Positions 5,407-6,128 of a DNA stretch of 6,128 bases are shown piece by piece. Origin of the DNA: Chloroflexota bacterium (GTDB lineage: Bacteria > Chloroflexota > Anaerolineae > Anaerolineales > UBA4823); assembly GCA_021849525.1 (NCBI GenBank), contig JAJZSS010000114.1, positions 1-6,128 on the forward strand, in the 5' to 3' direction. How positions within the stretch are numbered: the first letter of the stretch is position 1; every line of letters begins with the position of its first letter. The notes beneath the pieces were generated by a model, which had not been told where the DNA came from, did no database searches, and was given only the letters and a program-made list of their open reading frames with translations. The translations under genes and the position numbers were made by a program.

Positions 5407-6128
5407 TCCCAGCCGAGCGAGCCCATCTGAATGTTGCGGCGGTCAGTGATCCCGGTATCAGTGGGAAGAAGAATGAAGACCGATTGCGCATCTCGGCATT
5501 TTCTACCCTGCAAGATCCACCTCTACCCGGCTTACTGGCCATTATTGCAGATGGGATTGGAGGTCATCGCGCTGGCGAAATTGCGGCCGAGATTGCCATC
5601 GAGACCATCACCCAGATCATCGCAGCCAGTGATGCGAGCCAGCCAGTACTGACCCTGCACGAGGCCATCCAACAGGCCAGCCAGGCAATTTACCAGCAAG
5701 CCCAAAGCGAGCCCAGCCAGCACGGCATGGGGTCAACTTGCGCCTGCTGTTGGATTATCGGAGACCGCCTCTACACTGCCACTGTAGGTGATTCGCGAAT
5801 TTACCTGGTCCGCAATGGCGCCATCCAGCAAATTTCAACCGACCACACCTGGGTACAGGAAGCTATCGATGGGGGTATGCTTTCATTGAGCCAGGCCAGG
5901 CGCCATCCGAACGCCCATGTCATCCGCCGTTATCTTGGCTCCCGCCAGCCAGCGATCCCCGACCTGCGCTTGAAGCTGAATAATCTCGAAAATGACCGGC
6001 AGGCAGAAACAAACCAGGGCTTCACGCTGAAGCCTGACGACCGCCTGCTCCTTTGCTCCGATGGACTGACCGATCTGGTCGAAGACCACGAAATCCTTGA
6101 TTATCTGCAATCGCGTCCCCTGGAACCC
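5403..6128 (+). CDS. PP2C-type Ser/Thr protein phosphatase (runs off the right edge)
   Basis: From the ATG at 5403 the frame is open for 242 codons to the window edge, with no stop. PPM/PP2C motifs appear in order: DPGISGKKNEDR (residues 16-27; Asp26), a strand then IADGIGGHRAGEIAA (48-62; Asp50), GMGSTCACCWIIGDRLYTA (108-126), VGDSRIYLVRNG (128-139), STDHTWVQE (145-153), then ARRHP and VIRRYLGS (173-180), and LLLCSDGLTDLVED (215-228; Asp220). Such enzymes are metal-dependent cytoplasmic phosphatases that reverse Ser/Thr kinases. Known members run about 240-300 residues and end with a metal-binding Asp in a DN motif, which would lie beyond the edge. Two features differ from the common pattern: a Cys cluster at 113, 115 and 116, and a longer polar stretch at about 184-206 before the SDG strand. 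The start overlaps the VWA/FHA stop by 4 bases, so the two are co-translated. PrpC/Stp-like housekeeping function is likely, but the substrate is unknown. Confidence 0.93.
   Translation, partial: MIPAERAHLNVAAVSDPGISGKKNEDRLRISAFSTLQDPPLPGLLAIIADGIGGHRAGEIAAEIAIETITQIIAASDASQPVLTLHEAIQQASQAIYQQAQSEPSQHGMGSTCACCWIIGDRLYTATVGDSRIYLVRNGAIQQISTDHTWVQEAIDGGMLSLSQARRHPNAHVIRRYLGSRQPAIPDLRLKLNNLENDRQAETNQGFTLKPDDRLLLCSDGLTDLVEDHEILDYLQSRPLEP

Overview
The window looks like part of a bacterial chromosome, most likely from Chloroflexota (Anaerolineae-like). This assignment is an inference. It rests on moderately high GC, on two promoters of the form TATGnTARAAT that sit directly against a start codon, and on a membrane-anchored VWA/FHA protein next to a PP2C phosphatase. 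No gene here fixes the taxonomy, and a database search could overturn it. I see no mobile element, CRISPR array, tRNA or rRNA. Coding density is high, and every gap between genes is under 300 bases.

Layout, left to right. Positions 1-93 (minus strand) hold the first 31 codons of a Maf-family nucleotide pyrophosphatase that runs off the left edge. Positions 94-252 are a divergent control region. Next come xpt (253-825) and guaA (830-2389), 4 bases apart. After a 53-base gap with no visible terminator comes a polytopic membrane protein of unknown function (2443-3357). A strong intrinsic terminator at 3386-3425 closes this unit. A new unit starts with an extended -10 promoter (3452-3462) that appears to make a leaderless message. 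It encodes a 645-residue signal peptide / VWA-like / transmembrane / FHA protein (3469-5406). This overlaps by 4 bases a PP2C-type Ser/Thr phosphatase (5403 onward) that runs off the right edge.

How the genes fit together. Xpt turns xanthine plus PRPP into XMP, and GuaA aminates XMP to GMP, so the first operon encodes two consecutive salvage steps. The divergent Maf protein is also nucleotide-related, as a likely housecleaning pyrophosphatase. The second unit looks like a phospho-signalling module: an outward VWA-like domain joined through one membrane helix to a cytoplasmic FHA domain, co-translated with a phosphatase. A partner Ser/Thr kinase would be expected just beyond the right edge but is not visible.

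The most notable signals are that both recognition domains of the VWA/FHA protein lack their canonical ligand-binding residues (the MIDAS metal site, and the Arg and Ser phosphothreonine contacts), and that two genes share a near-identical leaderless-type promoter.
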